Shown here: positions 26,586 to 35,154 of the stretch, piece by piece | Numbering within the stretch: the first letter of the stretch is position 1 | Layout: every line of letters starts with the position of its first letter | Assembly (NCBI RefSeq): GCF_011045025.1 | Contig: NZ_JAAKZX010000060.1 | Span: forward strand, 1-47,648 | DNA length: 47,648 nt | From: Streptomyces ureilyticus | GTDB taxonomy: Bacteria > Actinomycetota > Actinomycetes > Streptomycetales > Streptomycetaceae | Reading direction: 5' to 3' | Notes under the pieces: model-generated | Told to the model about the DNA's origin: nothing | Databases searched by the model: none | Seen by the model: only the letters and a program-made list of their open reading frames with translations | Position numbers and translations under genes: made by a program

Positions 26586-27890
26586 ATGGACGCGCTGGCC
26601 GAGGCCGTGGTGGCGGGAGCCGCCCATGCCGAACTGGAGCAGCTTCCCCTCCCCGGTCACTACACCGCCGCCCATCTGCGGGCGGAGGACGTAGAAAGCT
26701 TCACCGGAGTCGCGGACAAGGACGTCCGCAAGTCCATCCATCTCGGCTCCGTACCGATGCCCGAACTCGCCCCGAACGAGGTGCTGGTGGCCGTCATGGC
26801 CAGCGGCATCAACTACAACACCGTCTGGTCGGCGATGTTCGAGCCCATCCCGACCTTCACCTTCCTGAAGCACTTCGGCCGCCAGGACCGCTGGGCGGCC
26901 CGGCACGACCAGCCGTTCCACGTCATCGGATCCGACGCGTCCGGGGTCGTCGTGCGCACCGGCTCCGGCGTACGCAGGTGGAAGGTCGGCGACCAGGTCG
27001 TGGTGAGCCCGGTGTACGTCGACGAGGAGGACCCGGCGACTCACGCCGACGGCATGCTCGGCTCGGGCATGCTGGCCTGGGGCTTCGAGACCAACTACGG
27101 CGCACTCGCCCACTACTGCGTGGCCCGGACCAGCCAACTCCTCCCCAAACCGGCCCACTTGACCTGGGAGGAGGCGGCCTCGAACCCGCTGTGCGCGGGC
27201 ACGGCGTACCGCATGCTCGTCAGCGACCGGGGCGCCCGGATGACGCAGGGCGATGTGGTGCTGATCTGGGGAGCGGCCGGCGGGCTCGGGGCGTACGCCG
27301 TTCAACTCGTCCGCAACGGCGGCGGGATCGCCGTCGGCGTCGTCAGCAGCGAGCAGAAAGCGGAGTACGCCCGCGGTCTGGGCTGTCACGTAGTGATCAA
27401 CCGGGAGGAGATCGGTCTCACCAGCAATGCGGCGCCCGACGATCCCACGGTGGTCGGCAAGCGGCTCGGCAAGCTGATCCGGGCCGCGACGGGGGAGGAC
27501 CCGCACATCGTCTTCGAGCACGTGGGCCGGGCCACCTTCGGTGTCTCCGTGTTCGTCGTACGGCGTGGCGGCGCGGTCGTGACCTGCGGGTCCAGCACCG
27601 GCTATCAGCACGAGTTCGACAACCGCTACCTCTGGATGCGGCTCAAGCGCGTCATCGGCAGCCACGGCTCCAACCTGCAGGAACAGGCCGCCGTCGGGCG
27701 CCTCCTGGACCTCGGGCACCTCAAGCCCGCCCTCACCGCGACCTACCCCCTCACCGCCACGGCGGAGGCCGCCCGACTGGTCCAGAACAACGACCACCTC
27801 GGCAAGGTCGGCGTCCTCTCCCTGGCGCCCGCCCCCGGCCTCGGAGTCAGTGACCCCGAGCGCCGGGAGCTCCTCATGGCTCAAGTGTGA
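26586..27890 (+). CDS. Crotonyl-CoA carboxylase/reductase family enzyme (long-chain type)
   Basis: 434 residues. Reduces and carboxylates a 2-enoyl-CoA with NADPH and CO2 to an alkylmalonyl-CoA. CO2-pocket residues of the family are all present: N78 (GINYN), F167 and E168 (WGFETN), H360 (GSH). Nucleotide loop GAAGGLGAYA; the end LAPAPGLGVSDPERR is typical of Streptomyces Ccr. The pocket differs from crotonyl enzymes: PLCAGTAYR replaces the common GLVNSTAYR, and Gly361 follows H360 where Ccr has Phe, as in reductases accepting octenoyl-CoA-like chains. It should therefore supply a longer alkylmalonyl extender to the PKS AT. AAGGAGG precedes ATG 26586. Confidence 0.9.
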   Translation: MDALAEAVVAGAAHAELEQLPLPGHYTAAHLRAEDVESFTGVADKDVRKSIHLGSVPMPELAPNEVLVAVMASGINYNTVWSAMFEPIPTFTFLKHFGRQDRWAARHDQPFHVIGSDASGVVVRTGSGVRRWKVGDQVVVSPVYVDEEDPATHADGMLGSGMLAWGFETNYGALAHYCVARTSQLLPKPAHLTWEEAASNPLCAGTAYRMLVSDRGARMTQGDVVLIWGAAGGLGAYAVQLVRNGGGIAVGVVSSEQKAEYARGLGCHVVINREEIGLTSNAAPDDPTVVGKRLGKLIRAATGEDPHIVFEHVGRATFGVSVFVVRRGGAVVTCGSSTGYQHEFDNRYLWMRLKRVIGSHGSNLQEQAAVGRLLDLGHLKPALTATYPLTATAEAARLVQNNDHLGKVGVLSLAPAPGLGVSDPERRELLMAQV

Positions 27891-27907
27891 GGATCACGTT
27901 CACGTCA

Positions 27908-29284
27908 TCACGCCGGCTGCTCCCCCTTCCGCCCGACGCGTTCGCGGGGCCGGGCCGTCATCTTCAGGGTGCTGGGCCGTACGGTGGCGCGGGCCACGGG
28001 GTGGATGCTCTGGCCGGGGGCGAGGCTGAGGCACCAGGCCCGGGTGATGGTCGCGATCGCGGTGGTGATCTCGGCCTGGGCGAAGCGGTCGCCGATGCAC
28101 TTGTGCTTGCCCGCGCCGAAGGGGAGGAACGCTCCGTCGGCGAGCTGCGCCTGATTCTCGTCCAGCCAGCGGTCGGGGTCGAAGCGCAGGGGGTCGGGGA
28201 AGAGTGCGGGGTCGCGGTGCAGTGCGTGCTGACAGTAGGCGAGTTCGGTGTCGGCCGGGATCTCCCACTGGCCGAGACGGGTCGGCTTCAGGGTGCGGCG
28301 CGTGACGAGCCAGCCGGTGTGGTGCAGGCGGAGGGCTTCGGTGATGACGCGGCCCAGGTAGGGGAGTTGGGTGAGATCGTCGAAGGCGACCGGCCGTTCG
28401 CCGAGCACCTCGTCCAGTTCGGTCTGGACACGCTCGTCGATCGCGGGATTGCGCACGAGTTCGTACAGCACCCAGGACAGTACGGACGCGGTGGTCTCCG
28501 TACCGGCCACCGCCAGCGTCAGGACCTCCGAGCAGATCTGGTGAGCCGTCAGCGGCTGTCCGGTCTGCTCGTCCTCCGCCCGTAGCAGCAGGGACAGCAT
28601 GTCGTCGGTGTCGCGGCCGGACGCCCGCAGTGTGTCCACCGCCTCGCCGATGGTGGCCCGCACGGCGTCGCGGGCGGCGGTGAAGCGCCGGTTGGCGGGC
28701 AGCGGCAGTTTCTCCGCCCAGTCCGGCAGCATGATGCGGGTGCCGACGCCGTTCATGACCACCGACAGATCACGGCGCAGTCGGTGGAAGGCCGCCTCGT
28801 CGATGCTGGAGGAGAACACGGTCGCGGAGAGCATGTCGAGGGAGAGTTTGACCATCACCTCGCGTACGTCCAGGACCTGACCGGGGCGCCAGTGGGCCAT
28901 GGTGGTGGTGACCTGCTCGCGCATGAGGTCGACATACCGGGTGATCTCGGTGTGGCGGAAGGCCGGCTGGAGCTGGCGGCGCTTGCGGACGTGTTCGGTG
29001 CCGGCGGCGGTGACCACGCTGTCGCCGAGCAACTGGCCCATCTTCTCGAAGAACCGGCCCTTGTCCAGGGTGGGAGCGACATCGACGAGCATCGTGCGGA
29101 TCAAGGCCGGGTCGTTGACGACGAGGGTCGGCTGCTGGGGCTGGAGGCGGATCTCGACGAGAGGGCCGTACGCACGCAGTGAGGCGATGAACGAGAGGTT
29201 GTCGCGCATGAGCGGTATCGCGTGGCCGAGCAGCGGGAGCGAGCCCGCCGCCTTTGGTATGGGGGAAGGCGCTGCGATGGTCAC
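27908..29284 (-). CDS. Cytochrome P450
   Basis: 458 residues. I-helix AGTETTAS, K-helix EALR (ExxR intact), PERF-like DPDRW, heme loop FGAGKHKCIGD with C396 as the iron ligand. The long form and PFGAGKHKCIG loop resemble class IV-like bacterial P450s such as pentalenene-pathway oxygenases, so a hydrophobic terpene or lipid substrate is plausible. Convergent with the Ccr-type gene (17 bp apart) and divergent from the conservon. It could serve the lipid cluster or the nearby sesquiterpene synthase, and sequence alone does not decide. GTG 29284 has AAGGGA upstream. The 300-bp gap to 29588 shows no gene. Confidence 0.9.
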   Translation of the reverse strand: MTIAAPSPIPKAAGSLPLLGHAIPLMRDNLSFIASLRAYGPLVEIRLQPQQPTLVVNDPALIRTMLVDVAPTLDKGRFFEKMGQLLGDSVVTAAGTEHVRKRRQLQPAFRHTEITRYVDLMREQVTTTMAHWRPGQVLDVREVMVKLSLDMLSATVFSSSIDEAAFHRLRRDLSVVMNGVGTRIMLPDWAEKLPLPANRRFTAARDAVRATIGEAVDTLRASGRDTDDMLSLLLRAEDEQTGQPLTAHQICSEVLTLAVAGTETTASVLSWVLYELVRNPAIDERVQTELDEVLGERPVAFDDLTQLPYLGRVITEALRLHHTGWLVTRRTLKPTRLGQWEIPADTELAYCQHALHRDPALFPDPLRFDPDRWLDENQAQLADGAFLPFGAGKHKCIGDRFAQAEITTAIATITRAWCLSLAPGQSIHPVARATVRPSTLKMTARPRERVGRKGEQPA

Positions 29285-29587
29285 GAGCTGGTCCCTTCGC
29301 GGAAGTTGTGCGTGATCACTTCCCTTCTCGGCACTCCGGGCAATCCCGTCATCCGCGTGGTATCGGCCACTGCCGTGTGCCCTGATCCGGACGCGAGCTT
29401 GGCCGGGAGGTTGATCCTGACGAGATCAAACCCGATAAGGTTCCATGTGGCGCGGCGAGTTGACTCCGTAGCACTCTGTTGTCGCTCGCCGCTCACGCAT
29501 GCCGCCGCGTGGTCGACCGCCGCGCGTCGAGTGCGTCCCCGAGCTTCTCCACCCCCCTGTTCGACCATGTTGCTTCGAAGGATGCAG

Positions 29588-31267
29588 ATGGAACTTGCCA
29601 CTCCGCCACCGGCGGCGCGGGCTCCGGTCTCCTGGTACAGCTGGTGGCTGCTGCCCCTGTCCCTGGGCGCCGGAACCGTGGTCGCCGCCGTCGCGGGATC
29701 CGATCAGTCCCGTATACCTTCGATCGTCGCCGGTGCGCTGGTGACGACGGCAAGTGCGTTCTGTGTACGTTTACTTGTCCGCTCGCAGCGCCAACTGCGC
29801 AGCAGCGCGGGCGAGTTCCGGAACGCACAGGCCGAGCACGCCCAGCAGTGGCAGCAGCATGTGGCAGGCCTGGAGCGGAAGTACGCCGCCGAGCGCTCGG
29901 TCTTCGACGCCCAACTCGCCGAGCAGGCCCAGGCGTACGAGGCACGGATCGCCGAGCAGGCCCGGGCCTGGCAGGAGCAGCTGGACCGGCAGCAGGCCGC
30001 CGTCGCGCTGCTCGCCGACGAGCAGCTGCCCGACGCGCTGAAGCGGCTGCGGGCCGGTGAGGCCATCGACGATGTGCTGCCCACGGTCAACCAGTGCGCT
30101 GAGGTCAGCCCTGATCTGCGGGCCGAGCTGCGCAAGATCCTGCGGACCGCGCTGATCGGCGTGGAGGAGGAGTTCAACCGCTCCACCTCCGCCGAGGCTG
30201 CCGTCATCAGCGTCGGCAGCCGTATCCACGTCCTCACCAGCAAACTGCGCGGCCGGCTGCACGAGATGCAGGGCGAGCACGGCAGGCTGCCCGCCGTGGC
30301 CCAGGGACTGATGGAACTCGACCAGGAGATCGGCCCCGCCGACTGTCTCGCCGCGAGCATCGGCGTACTCGGCGGCTCGGACCGGCCCGGCCGGCAATGG
30401 CAGGAACCGCAGCGGCTGCTCAGCGTGGTCCGCGGCGGCATCGGCCGGATCAAGGACTTCGACCGGATCCAGGTCCGTCATCTGCCCGAACTCGGCGTCG
30501 ACGGCGGCCTGGTGGACCACCTCACGCTGATCTTCGCCCACCTCCTGGACAACGCCGCGCGGTACTCGCCGCCCACCGAGCCCGTCGTCGTCTCCGGCAA
30601 GGAGGTCCCGAACGGCGTCGGCATCGAGATCCAGGACTCCGGCAAGGGCCTCAACGAGGAGAAGAAGCAGGAGGCGCTCCAGGCGCTCGCGGGCGAAGCG
30701 GCGGGCCCCGGTCTCGGCGGTGTGTCCGAGGACGCCCACCTCGGGCTGCGTGTCGTGGGCGCGCTCGCCCGCCGCTACGGCATCAGGGTCACCTTCGCGG
30801 ACTCGCCCTGGCTCGGCACCTCGGTCGTCGTGGTCGTACCGCACAAGTACTTCAGCCCGCTGCCCGCCGCCGTCACGACTCCGGCTCCGGCCCAGGCCGC
30901 GCAGGTCTCCGCCACGCCCACGGCGCCGAGCACCGAGGCCGAGCCCGCGCACGCACCCTCCGAAGAAAACGGGGATACCGGGATAGCCGTGGACACCACG
31001 CCCGGCGGTCTGCCCAGGCGCCGCAGGCGCGCGGATTCGGGGACGGAACCGGGACGGCCGAAACCGGTCGTACGCGACGCGGCCGCGACGTCTGCGGACA
31101 CGGCCTCGCACGCCGTGCCACCGGACGCGTCCTTCGCCGGCCTGGCCGCCTTCGCCACGGCCGGACGCGAGCCGACCGACGGACCCGGGGCCCCGGCGGG
31201 ACATGAGTCCGCCGCGGGACATGAGTCCACCGAGCACAGCACTGAAGAGAGCGACGAGTCCACATGA
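29588..31267 (+). CDS. cvnA: Conservon histidine-kinase-like protein CvnA
   Basis: 559 residues. Two membrane helices (~17-37 and 44-63), a long Gln/Glu/Ala-rich coiled coil (~75-160), a dimerisation-like segment, then an ATPase domain with N-box AHLLDNAARYSPP (N322), IQDSGKGL and HLGLRVVGALARRYG. A Pro/Ala/Glu-rich tail of ~120 residues follows. No obvious phospho-acceptor His, as usual for CvnA, which acts as a membrane sensor in a G-protein-like complex with CvnB-D. ATG 29588 has GAAGG six bases upstream. ATGA overlap starts the cvnB frame. Confidence 0.9.
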   Translation: MELATPPPAARAPVSWYSWWLLPLSLGAGTVVAAVAGSDQSRIPSIVAGALVTTASAFCVRLLVRSQRQLRSSAGEFRNAQAEHAQQWQQHVAGLERKYAAERSVFDAQLAEQAQAYEARIAEQARAWQEQLDRQQAAVALLADEQLPDALKRLRAGEAIDDVLPTVNQCAEVSPDLRAELRKILRTALIGVEEEFNRSTSAEAAVISVGSRIHVLTSKLRGRLHEMQGEHGRLPAVAQGLMELDQEIGPADCLAASIGVLGGSDRPGRQWQEPQRLLSVVRGGIGRIKDFDRIQVRHLPELGVDGGLVDHLTLIFAHLLDNAARYSPPTEPVVVSGKEVPNGVGIEIQDSGKGLNEEKKQEALQALAGEAAGPGLGGVSEDAHLGLRVVGALARRYGIRVTFADSPWLGTSVVVVVPHKYFSPLPAAVTTPAPAQAAQVSATPTAPSTEAEPAHAPSEENGDTGIAVDTTPGGLPRRRRRADSGTEPGRPKPVVRDAAATSADTASHAVPPDASFAGLAAFATAGREPTDGPGAPAGHESAAGHESTEHSTEESDEST

Positions 31268-31674
31268 CGCAACAGGGAACCGACGTGAGCTGGGCGCTGC
31301 GCGATCTGGTCGAGAGCATCAAGGAGATCCGCTTCGCCCTGGTGGCCTCCAGCGACGGCAAGGCCATCACCTCCTACGGCGCCGACGACCCCGACGACGT
31401 GGACCGGTTCGCCGCCGTGGTCGCGGGACTGCAGGCGCTGGCCCAGCCGGTGGCCGAGCAGTTCCCGCAGTACGCCGGGCAGTTGCGCCTCGCGATGATC
31501 GAGGTCGACGGCGGCCATCTCTTCGTGGTGCGGGCCGGCGTGGAGACGTACCTCGGAGTCCTCGCCAGGGAAGGCCTCGACCAGGGCCTGCTCGGCCATC
31601 AGATGAGGGATCTGGCCCGCAGGATGGGTGAGCTCCTCGGAACCACGCCGCGCCTGGAGGAGCACTCTGGATGA
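31264..31674 (+). CDS. cvnB: Conservon roadblock/LC7 protein CvnB
   Basis: 136 residues, one roadblock/LC7 domain: LRDLVESIKEIRFALVASSDGKAI, FAAVVAGLQALAQPVAEQF, RLAMIEVDGGHLFVVRAG, then a helical tail. Known role: scaffold linking CvnA to the GTPase CvnD, MglB-like. Overlaps cvnA and cvnC by ATGA at each end. Confidence 0.92.
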   Translation: MTQQGTDVSWALRDLVESIKEIRFALVASSDGKAITSYGADDPDDVDRFAAVVAGLQALAQPVAEQFPQYAGQLRLAMIEVDGGHLFVVRAGVETYLGVLAREGLDQGLLGHQMRDLARRMGELLGTTPRLEEHSG

Positions 31675-32045
31675 GTGGTCCCAGCCGACCTCTGAACCCG
31701 TCCGGTCTGGAGCGCTACTACGTCCTCACGGGCGGCCGCAGCGGACCGGGCGGCGGTTCGGCGTCGAGTCTCGACGTGGCGACCCTCATCATCTCCCGTG
31801 CCGCCGCCGTCCCCGGTATGCAGCACGAACACGAGGAGATCCTCCGGCGCTGCCGCGATCCGCTGTCCGTCGCCGAACTCGGCGCCCACCTCGGATTGCC
31901 GTTCAACATTCTCGCGGTGCTCCTGGCCGATCTGCTGGACGCAGGCCGTATCGAAGCCCGTGATCCCATCCCGGCGTCCGGCGCCGGTCGCGGGCCCGAC
32001 CTCGCGCTCCTTGAGGAGGTACTCAGTGGACTTGAAAGGCTTTGA
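31671..32045 (+). CDS. cvnC: Conservon DUF742 protein CvnC
   Basis: 124 residues with the DUF742 pattern: RPLNPSGLERYYVLTGGRS, STLDVATLII-like LDVATLIISRAA, LRRCRDPLSVAELGAHLGLPFNILAVLLADLLDAGRI (winged-helix-like, cited by its ends SVAELGAHLG and LLDAGRI). Often described as DNA-binding-like; its role in the conservon is regulatory. Ends inside the first 20 bp of cvnD. Confidence 0.92.
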   Translation: MSGPSRPLNPSGLERYYVLTGGRSGPGGGSASSLDVATLIISRAAAVPGMQHEHEEILRRCRDPLSVAELGAHLGLPFNILAVLLADLLDAGRIEARDPIPASGAGRGPDLALLEEVLSGLERL

Positions 32046-32646
32046 CCATCCCGGCCGGCCGACGGCCGACGGCACCCTGCCGGCCGGCGCCCGCTCGGTG
32101 AAGGTGATGATCGCCGGAGGATTCGGCACCGGGAAGACGACCATGGTCCGCTCGGTCAGCGACATCAAGCCGCTCACCACCGAGGAGACCCTGACCCAGG
32201 CCAGTGCCGACGTCGACAACCTCATCGGGGTGGCGGACAAGCAGGAGACCACCGTCAGCCTCGACTTCGGCAAGATCGGCATCAACGAGCAGCTGGTGCT
32301 GTACCTGTTCGGGACGCCCGGCCAGGAGCGGTTCTGGTTCCTGTGGAACGGCCTGTTCAAGGGCGCGCTCGGCGCGGTCGTCCTGGTCGACACCCGGCGG
32401 CTGGACTCCAGCTTCCGGGCCATCGAGGAGATGGAGCGGCAGAACGTCCCCTTCGTCATCGCCCTCAACGTGTTCCCCGACTCCAAGGAGCACCCGATCG
32501 ACGAGATCCGGGACGCCCTGGACATCTCCCCGCACACCCCGGTCGTGGCCTGCGACGCCCGCGACCGGGCCTCCAGCCGTGACGTACTCATCGCCCTGAT
32601 ACGTCACCTCAAGGAACGCTCCGCCGTCGCTCTGGAGTCCCGATGA
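32026..32646 (+). CDS. cvnD: Conservon GTPase CvnD
   Basis: 206 residues. Walker A GGFGTGKTT, switch I area TTEETLTQAS, G3-like LFGTPGQERF (DxxG replaced by GTPG, usual in CvnD), and VVLVDTRRLD plus ALNVF in place of NKxD. Small Ras/MglA-like switch acting with CvnB. GTG 32026 is preceded by GAGGAGG and overlaps cvnC by 20 bp. ATGA overlap with the P450 that follows. Confidence 0.92.
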   Translation: MDLKGFDHPGRPTADGTLPAGARSVKVMIAGGFGTGKTTMVRSVSDIKPLTTEETLTQASADVDNLIGVADKQETTVSLDFGKIGINEQLVLYLFGTPGQERFWFLWNGLFKGALGAVVLVDTRRLDSSFRAIEEMERQNVPFVIALNVFPDSKEHPIDEIRDALDISPHTPVVACDARDRASSRDVLIALIRHLKERSAVALESR

Positions 32647-33881
32647 CCGACCAGCCCGATGCCCCGAACGGCTGCCCCGTCGCCCACGGCGGCGGCGACC
32701 TCACCCGCCTCTACGGGCCCGAGGCGGCCATCGACCCACACGGCATCTACGCCCGGCTGCGCAAGGAACACGGGCCCGTCGCGCCGATCCTGCTCGAGGG
32801 CGACGTACCCGCATGGCTGGTGCTCGGCTACCGGGAGAACCGGCGGGTGCTCGACAACCCCCGCCAGTTCACCCGCGATTCGCGGATCTGGCGGGACTGG
32901 ACCGAGGGCCGCGTCGACAACGCCTCGCCGCTGATGCAGATGGTGGGCTGGCGCCCCGACTGCGTCTCCCAGGACGGCGAACCGCACCGCAGGCTGCGCG
33001 GCGCCGTCACCGACAACCTCCAAGCCGTGACCGGCCGCGGCATCCGCCGCCATGTCACACACTTCGCGAACAAGCAGATCGACGCCTTCGCGGACGCGGG
33101 CAGCGCCGACCTCGTGGCCGATTTCGCCGAGTACCTCCCCATGCTCGTACTGACCAGGGTGTTCGGCCTCCCACAGGGCGAGGGACGCACCCTCGCCGAA
33201 TCCTGCGCCCAGGTGATCAAGGGCGGTGCGGAAGCCCTCGTCCACAACGACCGCATCGTGCGGATCCTCGGCGAACTCGCTGAGCGCAAGCGCCTGGAGC
33301 CGGGCTCCGACTTCACCACCGGGCTCATGGAACACCACGCCGATCTCGACGAGGACGAGGTCCTCAGTCACCTGCGGCTGGTGCTGATCGCCGCGCACAC
33401 CACCACCAGCAACCTCCTCGCCAGGGTGCTGCAGCTGGTCCTCACCGACACCACCCGGCTCGCCGGCCTGGTCAGCGGGCAGCTGAACATCTCCGCCGTC
33501 GTCGAGGAGGTGATGTGGAACACCCCGCCGCTGACCGTTCTGCCCGGCCGGTTCGCCACCGCCGACCTCGAACTGGGCGGTCACCGCATCAGGGAGGGCG
33601 ATCTGCTGGTGCTCGGCCTGAACGCGGGCAACGTCGACCCGGAGATCCGGCCCGACGTCGGCGTCTCCGTGCACGGCAACCAGTCGCATCTCGCGTTCAG
33701 TGGCGGCCCGCACGAGTGCCCCGGGCAGAACATCGGCCAGGCCATCATCGAGACGGCCGTCGACGTCCTGCTGCACCGACTGCCGGGCCTGCGCCTGGCG
33801 GTGGCACCCGAGGAGCTGACGTCGACAGCGTCCACGTGGGAGGCACGACTGGACCGGCTGCCGGTGGAGTTCGCCGCGTAG
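32643..33881 (+). CDS. Conservon P450 of CYP157 type lacking ExxR
   Basis: 412 residues. Heme loop FSGGPHECPGQ with C359. The K-helix reads EEVMW: E289-V-M-W292, so the Arg of the normally invariant ExxR is Trp. The I-helix motif is AAHTTTSN rather than AGxET. Both deviations are known for the CYP157 family, which is encoded at the end of conservons and is thought to have a structural or partner role rather than typical turnover. Coupled to cvnD by ATGA. N-terminal CPVAHGGGDLTRLYGPEAAIDPHG is also typical. A hairpin at 33910 ends the operon. Confidence 0.92.
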   Translation: MTDQPDAPNGCPVAHGGGDLTRLYGPEAAIDPHGIYARLRKEHGPVAPILLEGDVPAWLVLGYRENRRVLDNPRQFTRDSRIWRDWTEGRVDNASPLMQMVGWRPDCVSQDGEPHRRLRGAVTDNLQAVTGRGIRRHVTHFANKQIDAFADAGSADLVADFAEYLPMLVLTRVFGLPQGEGRTLAESCAQVIKGGAEALVHNDRIVRILGELAERKRLEPGSDFTTGLMEHHADLDEDEVLSHLRLVLIAAHTTTSNLLARVLQLVLTDTTRLAGLVSGQLNISAVVEEVMWNTPPLTVLPGRFATADLELGGHRIREGDLLVLGLNAGNVDPEIRPDVGVSVHGNQSHLAFSGGPHECPGQNIGQAIIETAVDVLLHRLPGLRLAVAPEELTSTASTWEARLDRLPVEFAA

Positions 33882-33909
33882 AAGTCCGTACGGCGGCTTG
33901 GGAATTGGT

Positions 33910-33941
33910 TCGGCCGGTCACCCGTGGGGGTGGCCGGCCGA
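33910..33941. terminator. Terminator hairpin between conservon and terpene synthase
   Basis: TCGGCCGGTCACCC, loop GTGG, GGGTGGCCGGCCGA (14 bp with one U-G pair), followed by AAAGTTTTCG. Convergent genes on both sides. Confidence 0.7.
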
Positions 33942-33973
33942 AAGTTTTCGTACGTACCTGTAAGTGCTCTACT

Positions 33974-35005
33974 TCAGACCGTAAGCAGATCGTCCACCGA
34001 CCCCCTCCCCGCCAACTCCGCGGCAGCCGCCGGGGTTTCCTTGTCCGCGGCGTACCGGCCCGAGGTCAGGGCCCACTCGTAGTTGCCGTTGATCCAGTGC
34101 TGGATGGCCTCGACGCCCATCCGCACCTGGTCCCGCTGTTCCTCGTCCAGACCGAGCTCGTCGCACATCTTCGGTACCTGGGCCTCGAGTTCGAGGTACT
34201 GGTCGAGGCAGTCCGTGGTCATCCGGACCGCCTCATCGGCCGCCTCCTCCCAGCTGCACCGGCGCTCCCGGTGCAGCACGGCTATCAGGTTGTGGCCGTC
34301 TCCTCTGCGTTTCTCGCGCTCGAAGGAGTGGATGTCGTTCATGAAGCCGATGGTGTCCGCGGCCAGATCCCGCATCCGGATCATCAGCGGATGGGCCTGC
34401 ACCTGCGCCGGAACCTCGAAGCCGCGACTGCGCTCACCTGCGTCGATACTGTGGTGAATGCCGACCGTACGGCGGCGGAACTCGGCGTACTCCTCAAGAC
34501 CGAGCGTGCCTTCCAGGCCGCGGGCCGCCAGGTCGACCTCCTCGGTGTGCGCCACGAGGAACCGTCCCCAGGAGGCCGCGAACCGCGTACGCCACGTCAG
34601 CGACATGCCCTCCGAAATGTGTGCCCAGACCTCCGCCCAGGCCACCGTGATCGGGCAGTCCACCCGGGGCGTGCTCCCCGCCGGGCGCAGCGGTGTGACG
34701 ATGAGCTCGCGCGCCACCTCCGCTATACGGTCGGCGCGGTCCGGCCGGCCGGCGTCGAACTGGTCGTCGAAGAGGAAGGCCAGCGAGAACCAGTTCATGA
34801 GGACGACCATGTCCTCGGCCGAAGCATGCGGATACGTACGGGCCGCGGCCTGCGGCAGATCCCACGACTGGTACTCCTCGAAGCCCGCCTTGCTGCGGAC
34901 CAGGCGACGGTCCCAGACCCAGCGCAGATGACGCGCCCGGGCGTACTCGAGATGCTCACTGATGGGGGTGGTGAAGGGGAGGTCGAATTTGACGTCCTGC
35001 GGCAT
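33974..35005 (-). CDS. Class I sesquiterpene synthase (avermitilol-synthase-like)
   Basis: 343 residues. Asp-rich motif D80-DQFD-84, NSE triad N223/S227/E231 in NDIHSFERE, and terminal R317-Y318 pair after a WINGNYEWALTSG stretch: a complete metal-dependent cyclase. From memory, the sequence closely tracks S. avermitilis avermitilol synthase (openings MPQDV.FDLPF, SWDLPQAAARTYPHAS, and the end GRGSVDDLLTV). Substrate is probably farnesyl diphosphate; the exact product needs assay. ATG 35005 is used because GAGAGG lies six bases upstream, covering the ATG at 35011. Upstream repeats at 35155-35221 may be regulatory. Confidence 0.9.
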   Translation of the reverse strand: MPQDVKFDLPFTTPISEHLEYARARHLRWVWDRRLVRSKAGFEEYQSWDLPQAAARTYPHASAEDMVVLMNWFSLAFLFDDQFDAGRPDRADRIAEVARELIVTPLRPAGSTPRVDCPITVAWAEVWAHISEGMSLTWRTRFAASWGRFLVAHTEEVDLAARGLEGTLGLEEYAEFRRRTVGIHHSIDAGERSRGFEVPAQVQAHPLMIRMRDLAADTIGFMNDIHSFEREKRRGDGHNLIAVLHRERRCSWEEAADEAVRMTTDCLDQYLELEAQVPKMCDELGLDEEQRDQVRMGVEAIQHWINGNYEWALTSGRYAADKETPAAAAELAGRGSVDDLLTV

Positions 35006-35154
35006 TCGCATCCTCTCTTGGAGACGATTCACAGAGCCCCCCACCCTGCGAGCGAGCGATCGAAACCGATCTTCCGCCGACTCGAACTGCACTTCCCGAG
35101 ACGAAAGTTGACTCGATATCGCTACGAGGCTGCCCTGATCGTAAATGATCTATG

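Noticed and set aside
25533..27884. Minus-strand ORF of 783 codons
   Set aside because: Shadow of the antigen-85-like and Ccr-type genes.
32643..33881. Conservon P450 treated as a pseudogene because ExxR is lost
   Set aside because: The frame is full length with intact heme loop, and loss of ExxR is a known trait of CYP157 proteins.
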